Positions 38,101 to 48,370 of a DNA stretch of 64,000 bases are shown here, piece after piece. A program made the position numbers and the translations under genes. The stretch's first letter is position 1. Each line of letters begins with the position of its first letter. Under the pieces are notes generated by a model. The model was not told the origin of the DNA, ran no database searches, and worked only from the letters and a program-made list of their open reading frames with translations. The DNA comes from Cunninghamia lanceolata (lineage: Eukaryota > Streptophyta > Pinopsida > Cupressales > Cupressaceae), in the NCBI GenBank assembly GCA_027924645.1, contig BSBN01001752.1, positions 10,682,001 through 10,746,000 of the forward strand, given 5' to 3'.

Positions 38101-41100
38101 TGACTTCTGCTACACCTACAACATCTCTCTATGAAAGAATTAACTATAGCTCCACATGCAACAACCCTCTTATGGACTGAAAACCACCATGGGGATGAGA
38201 AATGCTCATGCTTGTCCCTCCTCTTGATGGACTAAAACCATTGAGAAAATGAGACCACGATCAACTGGCAGTACCATGCTTCTCTCAGCTGATAAAGACC
38301 TCCAGTCCCTTAGAATGAAGTAGAAAGAGCAATTCAGTTGCATTAGTCCCAATGACAGTATGCCACTCTCCCTGAGTCTGAGTTTTGTCCCTCCCACATG
38401 AACAACTCAAGCCTGCAAGCCCAACAACTCTTGTAATTGCTTCAACACCTTTTGAATGGTTCTGATTCTAGCACTCACTCTAGCTCTAGAACCCCAGAAG
38501 TCACTTTTTTGGGGCATATTTAATTAAAATATGGTTTTTCTGTCTCTCATACAGCTGCTGTTATGTTTTTACAGCCTATATGATACCTATTTTGCCACAT
38601 ACAATGTTTATGCAATAGTTTGCAAACTCGCTAAGTACTCACAAGTTTTTTTCCAAAACGAGTAACTTGCAAGTTAACTCGCAGTTTGGCTAGGGTACAG
38701 CATTCGACAAGTTTTATGCCCTAAAATGCGACTATAGAATGAAAAGTGTGCCCTAAAATGCTTGTATACTGAAAATATTCCCTAAAACATGACTGTAGAC
38801 TGAAAAACACAACTGTAAACTGAAGAACCTGCCATAAAAATGTTGGTATACTGAAAAATGTGCCCTATGTTTACTCGCCTATCTGATAAATTGGATACTT
38901 GCAATAATGAACAGAATTAACAATGCAACCAGATAGAGGAGTAAAAGTATATCTTTATTCGCTCATAAAATTATTACAGAAGTAGACCAGAGATGGTCAG
39001 CCAAGGATCAGAGTAGATCCGACTACATCATACTACTTTCCTTGATGATACAAAGACTATTTAAAGGACCCGACGGTTGCCAAGAGGATCACAACCATCA
39101 ACTGACCGGCTCAACTAACTGACTCGTATAACCACTCGACAGCCGACAAACAATTAATACATAGTCGGATTACATAGTCAGATAACCCATATTATCAGAT
39201 ATAAGAATCGGCATTATACACTAACTACATCATCCCCCAAAAGAAAAAGTTGTCTTCTAGACGATAGAAAACCATTAAGTATCAAGTGACATTAGGTAAG
39301 CTCTGCCAAACTGACAACGTTGAAGAACTTGGAGGAAAACCTGGAAGTACAAGCAAAGTAAAAGTAGAACCAACACATCTCGAACAACTGCCAATAGACG
39401 GAGAATGGTGAAGACCAACCAACCAAAGAACCCAATCTGATTGCACACTTAAGGCTGAGAATGTTGTATCCCATCGATCACAGAACCTAGATAGTACTGC
39501 AAGCATCTTAGAAGCATTTTGATCATGAAAAGATTGTTTACTATCCCCATATGCCAGGAATGTACATTCATTTAATTCACCAACCAACAAGAATGATTCT
39601 CTGTTTTTGCCTAGAAGAGCTAAATCATTTGAATCCTGAACCTCAACAACGAATTTGGTGGGGATCTGGGGGCAGTGCCCCTCGTGGGGTCCAGGGGCAG
39701 CCCAAATGAAGACCTTCAAAACCATGCAGACCTTCATGGCACACACCATTTTTTTCTCTCCAATACCACATTGTTGGTTGTAGAAAAAGTAGACCTGAAA
39801 CTTGTATGACTGGCAGTAGAGGTTGTTCTATCACCCGAGAATTAAAGTGTACTATTGTGAGTACGGCAGAGAGTAACCTTGCAGACTGTGTGATGAGATT
39901 TGGCAAAGATTGTATGGCTGACCAACCCCAAATAGACTGTACAATGGCAATATCGATTTGTGCAATTTGATGAAGGTGTACAACTGAAATAGAGATGAAT
40001 CGTACGACAGGCAAAGCAAGTTGTACGGTAGGCAATTTATTACCAGGTCTAAGTCGTACGATGGTGACAAGAATGATTACTGACTGTATTCGCACGGAAG
40101 AATCACCAACTTGAAATCGTATGGCAATAGTTACCAAGTGAATTCTACCAGGTCTAAGTCGTACGATGGTGACAAGAATGATTACTGACTGTATTCGCAC
40201 GGAAGAATCACCAACTTGAAATCGTATGGCAATAGTTACCAAGTGAATTCGTACAACGGCAGCAAGGAATTGCAATTGTACGGAGGCAGTAGATGGTTCT
40301 AATCGTACAATGTTCAACAACCCAGTCATACGGCGACAGTATAAGGTCGTATAGTATCCAACAAACCCAATCGTACGACAACCAAGGGACCCAGTCATAT
40401 GATAGTCAGAAAGCTCAATCGTGCAGCAGCAGGATGTGAGTCGTACAGCCTAATCAGAGTGGTTTGATTGTTGAGGCCTACAGCGAGTAGGTTTGAATCG
40501 TACGACATGTTGAATCGTATGGCAAGAAAGAAATTTGTTAATGGAGGTCGTATGGCTAGTGACTACTCAAGGAGTCGTATGGCTAGAAGGATTAAATTAA
40601 AGTGAATTGATTCATTTGGTCATACAATTGGCTTATATACCTTTTGCCTTTTTATTTTTATTTCTTTTTCGTCTTTTTCTTTTCTTTTTCTTTTTTCTGC
40701 ATGTGAGGCCCACCTACTTTCTTTCACTCCGACTACAAAAATTTTCTATCCCGCAATAATTTTCCCTTTGTAATTTTCCAGTACAATTATTTATCCTTTG
40801 GAATTTTGCTGTGATATTGATTTTACTAGACGATAAGTATCTGTACGCTCCAAATCCAATATTTTAATATTATTCTTCTGAGACTTACCTTTAGTAATTT
40901 TGCAATCATCCATAAAGTCAGGTGCCTTTGTTGGAGCCGTAACTACTTTCGTTTGCGAATCGAGTAAACTATCCAACTTTTCAAACCCGTGTTTCATCTA
41001 TTGTTCTTCATTGATCGTCATAACTTCAAGAAAATTACAAGTTGATGGAAATACCTCATAATCCTCCATTTGCCAGTGAAATAGGCCACAGAGAGGATTT

Positions 41101-44100
41101 GTTTCATCCTCTGAGCATGATTGTACTTCCAAAATCCCTTCGTCATTTGACTCCATCGAACCCAGATCATGTTTCTTCGTCAATTCTTCTTCGGAGTCCG
41201 AATTTGACGAATCGGAAGAAATTGCTTCCTCGCTGACTGGTTGGTCTTTCAAATCAATTATATATTTCCGACTCTTGTTTTCCATGGAGATTGTATTCTT
41301 TTTCCAGTTGTGGTTGGCTCTGGCTGCTACCAGCCAACCCCAACCCAACAATTCATCATATGCTTTCTTTTGTAATGAAATGACCACAAAATTCAACAGA
41401 AATACTTGGGTTCCTATAATTAACTTTTGGCCCATTAAAACACCAAGTACCTTAATATCGTGTTGATCTGCAACCACTAGTTGAAAAGTTGGGGACTAAA
41501 GAGTCAACTTACCTAGATGTCTCCAAGTATCTTCTAGAAGTACATTCACACTAGACCTGCCATCAAATATTGTATCGGTGAGATTTTTTCCAAGGATCTC
41601 CATATTTACCACTGTCGGTTTCTTTGTTGTGCTAATTGTTAACAACATGGGATCAATTACTTGGTCGCCTGACAACGAATGTTCAATTATTGGGTCTTCA
41701 TTCTCGCCAAACTCCAAATTGGTCGTAACATGCACCATCTCATTCGGCTCTTGCTTCATGAAATCTTACTTGTTCTGTATGTGGATCTAGGTACACAACC
41801 TTCTTTGCTTGGGCTCAAGTAATGACCAATACTTCAATTTGCTTGTCAACATCAATTAGGTTGATGCTGGCCTTTTGCTTCGGACATCCAGTGTCTTCAT
41901 GGTCTCTAGGTCCACACCATTTCCATCATAATTGCACTTTGTCCTACTTGTTCTGGCAGTCTCTGCAAAGTGTTCCCATTCATTACATTGTCGGCACTAT
42001 ATGATCGGACGTCCTTTAGGGTCGTACTGTATTTGACTTTGACCTCCACCTCTTTGATTTCGATAACCGCCTAGAGATGCATTATGTGGCTTTGATGGAG
42101 TGGACTGCTCTCCCTGTGTGAAGAGTACTCGTGTACTCTTGGTCTTCAAGTTATATGGGCACTCTTTTATCGAATAACCCATAACTTGGCAAATCTCACA
42201 AAATAGTTTTCTAGGACAGTTACCTTTAGTGTGACCTTCACTTTTGCACTCGGTACACTAGAGTTCAGTGGATTCTTTGCTACTTTCTTTCTCTGCCTTC
42301 AATTCTCTTATCATCCGAAGCATGTCCCTCTAGAGCGCTTATACCGTTCCTGATTCACTGTCGCTACTGTCATCCGAACTTCCATCTTCTTCGGTTTTTC
42401 TTTTGCTATGGGAGGACATTTTGTCTTCACTTTCTATGTCCATCGCCCGATTGTAGGCTTCTATATACGAAGAGGGTGGTACTACCTTCATCTTTTTTCT
42501 TTATGACGAAATTAGACCTTCAATAAACCACCTTTTCTTGAGACCATCAGCAAGTTCTTTTTTCCAATTTTACAAACAGTTCTTTAAGTCAACAATTGTA
42601 AGCTCGTACATTTCCATGCTTACCTTGCCTGGTATTGTAAATTTTGGCTACTATTTCATTATCATCTCACAACAATTTTAAACTCTTGTTCAAAGGCCTT
42701 CTTTAAACTCTCCCATGTGTTTCAGGAGGCTTGGTCAAGTTTGGTATACCAATCAATTGCTACACCTCGCAAGGTGGCTAGAAAAGACTGTTGCCAAATT
42801 GCTTTATCATCTTGCCCATTTGTTGTCCAGATTGACTCACAAGTCTTATAGTGCCTGATGGGATCCTCTGATCCATTGCCTGTAAACTTGGCCAACTTTT
42901 GCTTTTCTCCACTAGGGCTTACCATGGTTTTGTTCTGATGCAAACCTATTGCCTAGAACCTGCTTGCTAGGGAGTTTCGATTCAAACATTCTGGTGTTTC
43001 TCTCGCACTCTCAGCCATGTGAGAATCCTCTACTCTTCCCACAACCTCAGCATTCCGCGCACTTGTTTCGCCTTCAAATTTTCTTTTATACACCCTTGGC
43101 TCGGCTTCTTCTCCTTCGATTGACAACCCTTCGATGCCTCGAAGGTTTCTCTCGTACGCTTCTATGAAAGAATCTAACTCCAACTTCCAACTTCCCTCGT
43201 CCAAAGAAGGTTGTCTTGACTTTTCAACTTGATCAGAAAGATCAATCCACACGTCGTCTAGCAATGGAAGGTGTTTGGCGATTTCCTCCCACTCTGTGCT
43301 CATGTGATTATTTGTAGCCAAGAAATGTGTTCCCTCTCCCGACTACGATTCGTAGTGGAAATGTGTTCCCTCCCCTAACTATGACTCCTACTCACGTTCC
43401 TACTCCGACTTCTACTTCAAGATGGACTTCGCCTTCGGACTTCGGCAATCTCTCTTAGTCTTCTTCTGGATTCTCTTTGTTCTACCAGCCTAAGAGATCA
43501 TCTGATCTCTTGATCCTGACCACACGGTCTCTTCCCGCCTTTATTGGGGTCTAAGGGCATGAATCTCTTATATCGGACCCGATTTCTTTTAAGGCAACAA
43601 CACCAATGTTTACTCGCTTATCTGATAAACTAGATACTTGCAATAATGAACAGAATTAGCAATGCATACCAGATAGAGGAGTAAAAGTATATCTTTATTT
43701 GCTCATGAAACTATTACAGTAGATCAGAGATGGTCGGCCAAGGATTAGAGTAGATCCGACTACATCATACTACTTTTCTTGACGATACAAAGACTATTTA
43801 AAGGACCCGACAGTTGCCAATAGGAACACAACGGTCAACTGACCGACTCCAACTAACTGTCTCGTATAACCACCCGAGAGCCGACAAACAATTAATACAT
43901 AGTAAGATTACATAGTCGGGTTACATAATTGGATAACCCATATTATCAAATATAAGAATTGGCATTATACACTGACTACACCCTAAAACATGACAGTAGG
44001 CCTAAAAATGTAACTATAAACTGAAAAACATGCCCTAAATGCCTATATACTGAAAACATGCCCTAAAATGTGATTGTGGACTGAAAAACACAACTGTATA

Positions 44101-45368
44101 CTGAAAATCTCCCATTAGCAATTACAATAGCTTCAACAACTTTTTGGAGTCATATCTTTTGCATACAAACTCAAATTTCAATGCCATATTTTGAAATTGC
44201 ATAGAGTTTTGAGAGGAACAAGAATATGCAAAAATATTCCACCTTTGACTCCACTTGACCACTGTTTTTGGCCCTGCAACAGAACTACACATTTATGACA
44301 TGACCCCAATGGTCCAAATGTCAAAAACAAAGCCAAACCACTTGATTGATTTTGGATCAAAAAAGGATACCAAGGAGTTGATGTTTATCATTCTATTTGT
44401 ATATACATTTTGGTTCAACTGGAGTTTATCAGAAGAACAAGTCTTCCCAGTTCCTATACAAATGGACTAGAATCACGCGACAAATTCCAACAGGAAAGCA
44501 CTATCAATTTACCATCACTAAAACTGGAAGCCCCCTCTCTCTCTACTCTACCAAAGAAGGTTTGATCTCTGTCACAAACAGCTCATAAGAACCCTTCCAT
44601 GCTTTTGTTTTACTGTTTAAAAGGTGCAGACATGGGGGAACGTCCTAACATCCCCTATGTTAGCAAAAAAATGGGGGAATCTCAAGGACACCCCAGTTTT
44701 GTAAAAATAAAGACAGGATGGGGCAAAGGGGAAGGGAGAACATCCTATCCTCATCCCCAAGATGTCCTGGACATCTAGGACAGTCTCTGTGCCCCATGGA
44801 ACACTGAGATTATGCCTGTTGTTAAAGAAAATAATGTCTTTTTTCTGCATGTTCAGGATCTTTCATTCCAATGCCATAATGAACTGGATGAGTATTAATT
44901 AGTCTGTATATGTCACTGAAAAATAAATAAATTCTCAAACAGTGCCATATCTGTGAATTCTTTGCATACCTTGTTGTTGCAAGTGATCTGAGTCCATAAC
45001 TAGCCCACAATAGGCTCTTATCATGGATCAGATCTATTTGCTTTTTCAAGATTGGAGAGTCCTGCACATTATAAGCTCATCAAAGAAGCAGCAAATGAAA
45101 TAAGGGGATTTTATCAGAAAGTCCAAATCATGTGGATGAAAATAGATGGAAAGGATAGGATAATGGAAAAAAAAATATAGTAATGTATATAAATTAAAGG
45201 TAGATATTCACTTACAGATGGAATAAGCTTCATTATGAATGGAAAAAGACTGACATAACCAAAATGGGGAACCAAGCGCAGTCTTGGTCTTCGAGATACA
45301 ACCCTGCGAAGCTCCCTCCTGGCGTATAAGTTTTTCTCATCTAGGGTTTCTTTCCATTTCAAGGACAC
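26051..45368 (-). CDS. GCS1: Mannosyl-oligosaccharide glucosidase (processing alpha-glucosidase I, GH63), last five exons
   Basis: Five exons on the minus strand join in frame: 45368-45216, 45061-44970, 26561-26452, 26362-26299 and 26189-26051, with GT-AG introns of 154, 18408, 89 and 109 bp. The product is the C-terminal part of the GH63 enzyme that removes the outermost glucose from Glc3Man9GlcNAc2 in the ER. Recognisable blocks are [63 protein letters not shown], then WEQYDN and [18 protein letters not shown] before TAG. WEQYD probably holds a catalytic Glu (inference from the family). No stop or frameshift occurs, so this looks like a live gene. The upstream two thirds of the protein is not recognisable in the window. 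Confidence 0.9.
26299..26362 (-). CDS. GCS1: Glucosidase exon (second from the end)
   Basis: 64 bp, [20 protein letters not shown]. The acceptor TTTTGCAG at 26363-26370 was preferred over a nearer CAG (26405) because it gives the family spacing and an 89-bp intron; the nearer one would add 14 residues and leave a 47-bp intron. Both keep the frame. Confidence 0.85.
26452..26561 (-). CDS. GCS1: Glucosidase exon (third from the end)
   Basis: 110 bp between GTGTAG and GTATTG. Encodes [18 protein letters not shown] and [17 protein letters not shown], one of the most conserved parts of GH63 glucosidases. Confidence 0.93.
27000..28720 (+). pseudogene. LINE relic (endonuclease and start of RT)
   Basis: Plus strand, antisense to the host gene. 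Pieces in order: [10 protein letters not shown] (endonuclease, near 27140), [13 protein letters not shown] (the S-D-H region, near 27350), [17 protein letters not shown] (linker typical before RT, near 28080), DKVAGPNGF (near 28410), and [21 protein letters not shown] (RT start, near 28560). Many stops and frameshifts interrupt it, and it ends before the catalytic box. It is not obviously the same family as the LINE at 2150-12160. Confidence 0.75.
28920..29060. repeat. Short block rich in GGTATGCC/GGCATACC words
   Basis: Contains CTGGGTATGCC twice and related GACATACC words in both orientations. It resembles the subterminal repeats of small hAT-like or MITE elements, but ends were not defined. 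Confidence 0.3.
29545..29735. repeat. Identical 85-bp direct repeats
   Basis: 29545-29629 and 29651-29735 are identical AT-rich copies separated by 21 bp. This implies a recent local duplication inside the intron. Confidence 0.9.
30050..30603 (-). pseudogene. Degenerate copy of U11/U12 snRNP 31-kDa protein (ZCRB1-like)
   Basis: Minus strand. An RRM part ([52 protein letters not shown]) is followed by [12 protein letters not shown], the intact CCHC knuckle [15 protein letters not shown] and a Lys/Arg-rich then acidic tail ([24 protein letters not shown]). This order matches the minor-spliceosome protein U11/U12-31K. It lacks an N-terminus, has two in-frame stops (after FTA and RAT) and a small duplication giving FTIFTIF. 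No intron interrupts it and no clear poly(A) tract was found, so a retrocopy is likely but not proven. The 122-residue frame at 30100-30468 is an out-of-frame shadow. Confidence 0.85.
30610..34350. other. AT-rich intronic DNA without recognised genes
   Basis: Only small repeats are seen: a 19-bp tandem pair at 31312-31349 and a diverged 52-bp tandem pair at 32889-32992. Short open frames show no domain. Confidence 0.5.
34380..34765. repeat. GC-rich block of GGGGACG/CGTCCCC words (MITE-like)
   Basis: An island in AT-rich surroundings made of GGGGACG and its complement in both orientations, including GGGGACGTCCCC palindromes. Similar smaller blocks occur at 36130-36230 and in eroded form at 44620-44810. 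The arrangement recalls subterminal repeats of hAT-like non-autonomous elements, but terminal inverted repeats were not defined. Confidence 0.5.
34785..35010 (-). repeat. Fragment of the 3.5-kb solo-LTR family
   Basis: Matches 61030-61200 directly and 48600-48868 in reverse, including the GGTATATTGAAAAATAT hairpin arm and the TTTCAGACTTAGTCAATTTTT segment. This is a third, partial copy of that LTR family. Confidence 0.75.
35140..35240. repeat. GCCGAGTCC-rich block
   Basis: Repeated GCCGAGTCC/GCCGAGTTTTT words. A similar block sits at 52300-52375 just upstream of the hAT transposase relic, suggesting both are ends of related hAT elements. Confidence 0.4.
36130..36230. repeat. Second GC-rich CCGTCCCC block
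   Basis: Dense CCGTCCCC words directly after a (TA)n tract at about 36098-36113. Related to 34380-34765. Confidence 0.5.
36240..37150. other. Intronic DNA, nothing recognised
   Basis: No open frame with a domain, no clear repeat and no element end was seen. Confidence 0.45.
37160..38620. repeat. Two diverged copies of an unknown repeat module
   Basis: 37230-37640 and 38055-38620 share segments in the same order, for example AACCCCAAAAGTCACT versus AACCCCAGAAGTCACT and TTTTTACAGCCTATATGAT in both. Part of the module between them (37830-37940) recurs at 44240-44360 with the shared text CATGACCCCAATGGTCCAAA. No protein was recognised. Confidence 0.6.
38710..38867. repeat. Minisatellite, left part
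   Basis: Diverged units of about 30-50 bp around TGCCCTAAAATG and GTAGACTGAAAAAC. It continues at 43981-44110 beyond the inserted gag element. Confidence 0.75.
38868..39229 (-). repeat. 3' LTR of the gag-protease element
   Basis: TGTTTACTCGCC...CTAACTACA, closely matching 43607-43980. It is bounded on the left by CCCTA and on the right by a PPT (minus strand TTTTGGGGGATGA). Confidence 0.92.
39990..40620. repeat. TCGTACG motif array with a 105-bp tandem duplication
   Basis: About twenty TCGTACG/TCGTATGG-type words spaced 20-35 bp. 40041-40145 and 40146-40250 are identical 105-bp tandem copies. A 251-codon minus-strand frame (39643-40398) runs through it without a recognisable domain. Confidence 0.85.
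40791..43321 (-). pseudogene. Gag and retropepsin-like protein of the non-autonomous element
   Basis: Minus strand. The N-terminal part at 43321-42953 ([20 protein letters not shown]) is followed by a gag core at 42943-42680 ([33 protein letters not shown]). Near 42240-42160 are CCHC knuckles: the first, [14 protein letters not shown], is intact; the second, [14 protein letters not shown], has Tyr for His. A third motif, [14 protein letters not shown], lacks the final Cys. At 41759-41340 is a retropepsin-like domain with [10 protein letters not shown] in place of the usual catalytic DGGSS/DTGS. An acidic Ser-rich tail follows (41250-40800). Several stops interrupt it. Confidence 0.8.
43591..43605 (-). 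other. PBS of the gag-protease element
   Basis: The minus strand reads TGGTGTTGTTGCCTT, one base from the LTR. It resembles the TGGCGCCGTTGCC PBS of some plant gypsy elements, with differences at cytosines. Confidence 0.6.
43607..43980 (-). repeat. 5' LTR of the gag-protease element
   Basis: TGTTTACTCGCT...CTGACTACA, the partner of 38868-39229, followed by the CCCTA duplication. Confidence 0.92.
43981..44110. repeat. Minisatellite, right part
   Basis: Same CCCTAAAACATGAC / ACTGAAAAACA units as 38710-38867. It begins with the CCCTA target duplication of the inserted element. Confidence 0.75.
44240..44360. repeat. Third copy of the intronic repeat module
   Basis: Shares CATGACCCCAATGGTCCAAA and flanking text with 37830-37940 in the same orientation. 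Confidence 0.6.
44620..44810. repeat. Eroded GGGGA/TCCCC block
   Basis: Contains ATGGGGGAACGTCC, AAGGACACCCC and TCATCCCCAAGATGTCC. It looks like a mutated relative of 34380-34765. Confidence 0.35.
44970..45061 (-). CDS. GCS1: Glucosidase exon (fourth from the end)
   Basis: 92 bp between GTGCAG and GTATGC. Encodes [20 protein letters not shown], then [10 protein letters not shown], with the last codon split (AG|T) into the next exon 18.4 kb away. Confidence 0.9.
45216..45368 (-). CDS. GCS1: Glucosidase exon (fifth from the end)
   Basis: 153 bp, 51 codons, preceded by TTTACAG and followed by GTAAGT. Encodes VSLKWKE ... [18 protein letters not shown] ... KLIPS, a highly conserved GH63 block. 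Confidence 0.9.
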
Positions 45369-45741
45369 CTGTAAACATAAGAAGTATTATACATTGGTCA
45401 TGATGAACCAGAACTTGACATTGAAAAGCATTCAAATTAAAGCATAAAGGATTAAATCCTTTCAAATATCATTTTAGCTCTATATTTATATTATTTTATA
45501 TCAACTGTACTAGTCACCTTGAAAGTAAGAAAATATCTAGCCAGAATTCAAAGTTCAGAACTGGAATGAAATTTTAGAAAATTGAAATATTTTACACCCT
45601 CCCCAATAATATCATGACTAGGACACAAACATTCCCTCCAGACTCAATTTAAGTTGGTGTTAGTGGCCAAATACTGACCATCAAGCTCGGATGCTTTAAA
45701 TATTCAACCAAACCACAAAAGGACAAATTACATGCACAAAC

Positions 45742-45790
45742 CTCTGCAAGCAACTCTGATGTCCTCCCTTGGTAATGCACCATAAACATT
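45742..45790 (-). CDS. GCS1: Possible additional upstream exon of the glucosidase gene
   Basis: A 49-bp stretch bounded by TTTGGGGCAG (acceptor) and GAG|GTTTGTG (donor), whose phase is compatible with the next exon. The encoded MFMVHYQGRTSELLAE is only weakly like the expected family sequence, so this may be a chance pairing of splice signals. Confidence 0.3.
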
Positions 45791-45799
45791 CTGCCCCAA

Positions 45800-48370
45800 A
45801 CAACACCAATACATGTAAATGTAGGGATGCATATGCATTATGTATCTATAAGATTAAGTATTGCATGATGCAACTGTCTTCAAGTAATGTCCACACATGC
45901 AAACTCAAGTGGTTGGGACAAGTTTAGAAACCTGAAGGTCTAAAAGAGTACTTAAACAAGAACTCCATCCCAATTGCTTGTACAAAGAAATATATAAACA
46001 AAAATTAAAGATAAAAGGGAAATGAAGTAAAAATGGTATATCACAAAATGTTTTTGCATTGATGTTGGGCTCCAAGGGGATGGCCCCACTCATGAACAGG
46101 ATGCCTAATGACACCATATATTTCATGGTTAACAATTTGAATTTTAGTAGGTAGTTTTACAAGATACTGAACTGACTATTCTTCTAGCAGTAGGCACGCA
46201 CCTTTACATCCTTCCTAAACACATGCCCAATAAATATACAATTGAATTTAAGCATCATTTCATAAAGGACTTACAATAATATAAAAGACCTCAGCCAACC
46301 TAATGGCCATTGGACCTTTAACTTATTATTTTCTTTTATGACACCTTGCCACCTATTCCCTTGTAAATATATCCTTAATATACTACAGTGAAAGGACCTC
46401 AGATAACCTAATGACCATATGACCATCATCAAATGTATTAAGTATTCGACAGGGTTAACAATAGCACCCCAAGATAACTTTCATTTTAAATTCACAAGTT
46501 TAAAATGTTTCTAAAAAGGGTGCCCACCGGATGATTATGCCTAGCATAAGGCATAAGCATTCACAACACATTCGAATCAAATTAATTCAAAATGCATTTA
46601 TTCTTTTGACTCAATTTTTGGAGGAATATCATAATTGGATTTCAAAAGCGGTGGTCATACATGGGTGATTCATCTATAAAGGGCCATGAACCTGAAACTT
46701 GATGGGAGACCAGTGAGCTGAGTCCAACATTGTATGCCTTATCTATATGGTGTCAGAGCCATTGACCTGAATGTAAATACAATCTGCAAATCATAAGCCC
46801 TTTTACAATTTTCCTGGATCAAAGATTCTAGAACCTTGAACCAGCTTTCTCAGCTTAATGTCTTAATCATGACAATATTCAAGATCAGTATTTCGACCAC
46901 TGCATTTATCTCTTTAGAACTTATACCTACATCTTCTCATTGCCTATTGCCAAGAGTATGAATAAGGTTTTTGAAAGTGAAGGGCTTACACAAGGGCCAG
47001 CCCTTTTGCCTCCTTTGTAATCTTCACATTAGACAGAATAACATAGATGGTTCTGTAAAAATGTGGCAACCAAATCATACAAAATTTTAACAATTTTGTA
47101 CATCAGACAGAATGCATTGGGGACAACAAGAAGTTGTAGAGGCAAAATCTTGACAATAGCCTCCTAATCAAGCTTTATGGAAAAAAAATAAAAAGGGCCG
47201 CGGGGATCCCACAAGCCCTCCCACACCCTTATCCAACCCTTAATGCCTAAAACAGTGAGTAAAACATAAGTTTCTATTACTTTGTGTCTGCCACCAGCTA
47301 GAGGCTTCACTTTCTGCCTTCTGGTTTTTTCATTCTCAGTTCTTAGGTCAGCAACTTGAAGACATTCACATTTGTCATATTGAATATTCTGATTTCAGCA
47401 GCAGTCTTTTAGAAGAGGAAGGGACTACAATTTGCAAGACATTTCCAGCCATTAAGGTAGGCTCTACACTGCTACAATCATACTACAATAGTCAGTTTTA
47501 CTTTTCTCTTTTTGATAAACTTAGGGATTCTTCTTTTCTTTTTTTTCAGTTTGCTCTCACACAAAACCATAGTTCGACAGCACTAGAAACCTATGAAACA
47601 TTTATTTGATTTTTCATCTTTGACAGTAAAAATGCGCAGTAATGATGACAATGAGATGGACAGTGAAGAAAAAAATCCAAAGGAAGTTGAAGGGAGCATT
47701 TGGGGTTCCCGTTCTTCTGAAAATCCACACACAAGTGTTATTGCAACACCAAAAAACCATTTTGCATGCCCTTCATCCTCTCTTCACGAGTTTGCAAAAG
47801 GCCCTTTCAACTTCACAAAGCCCTTGCTACAATTTGCCACAATTTTGAGCAATAATAAGCTCTGTTTGAAAACTTGGTAGAAACTCAACAGACTTGGCAT
47901 GACTCATGAGTCACCCAACAAAATTCGCCCAATCAATGCGACTTGCACACCAAGTCCTAGCCAAGTAATTGTTTATTACAAGATTTTTTCACTGAAACTT
48001 GGCCCCCAACTCACGTTTTGGGTGCAGACTCGCCTACCGAAAAGTGATTAAAAGCCCACACAAATTTTCATTTCTACATTCCATTTATCCTCTAATTTCG
48101 ACCAGTAGGTGAGATATTTTGCAGCAAGGCAACAAAACACCTTGAGAGAAGAGTTTGGAAGTTCAAATATTTGAAAAGATTCAAGAATGATGATATTCCT
48201 ATCTTCAATTGAATAGCCCTCATCATATAGACCAGCCAGATTATCTAGCTTCACTATTAGTTCTCTAAAGAATGAAGATTTGGTCAGACATAGTGAGGAC
48301 TTATTGCTGGAGAAAAGTTGAAAATGTAGTGATAAAATTATGAAAGATGGTGTGTGCCATGGTCCATGTG
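45800..48370. other. Upstream intronic or intergenic DNA of the glucosidase gene
   Basis: No confident exon or element. A frame at 47593-47880 (plus) and one at 48048-48260 (minus) have no recognisable domain. 47890-48040 contains GACTCATGAGTCACCC and similar GACTCGCC words like hAT ends. Confidence 0.45.

Larger units (their letters stand above)
38868..43980 (-). mobile_element. Non-autonomous gag-protease LTR element (TR-GAG-like), 5113 bp
   Basis: Complete ends: LTRs at 38868-39229 (362 bp) and 43607-43980 (374 bp), and exact CCCTA target duplications at 38863-38867 and 43981-43985. A PPT lies at 39230-39245 and a PBS-like site at 43591-43605. The only proteins are gag and a retropepsin-like domain on the minus strand; no reverse transcriptase, RNase H or integrase is present, so it must have been moved by another element. 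Its 3' non-coding region carries a TCGTACG motif array. It inserted into a minisatellite within the host intron. Confidence 0.9.
26562..44969 (-). other. 18.4-kb intron of the glucosidase gene
   Basis: Joins exon ...SLATT to exon [16 protein letters not shown] with a canonical donor and acceptor and correct phase. It contains a LINE relic, a U11/U12-31K copy, GC-rich MITE-like blocks, a minisatellite and a 5.1-kb non-autonomous LTR element. Very long introns filled with transposons are typical of conifers. Confidence 0.88.

Noticed and set aside
46640..46790. A TGGTGTCAGAGCC word and nearby GATGGGAGACCAGTGAG suggesting a PBS, SINE or 5S-like sequence
   Set aside because: No LTR end beside it, no A and B boxes in correct spacing, and no 5S match beyond a few bases.
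47593..47880. Plus-strand frame of 95 codons with acidic start
   Set aside because: No recognisable domain, no splice context or homologous copy in the window.
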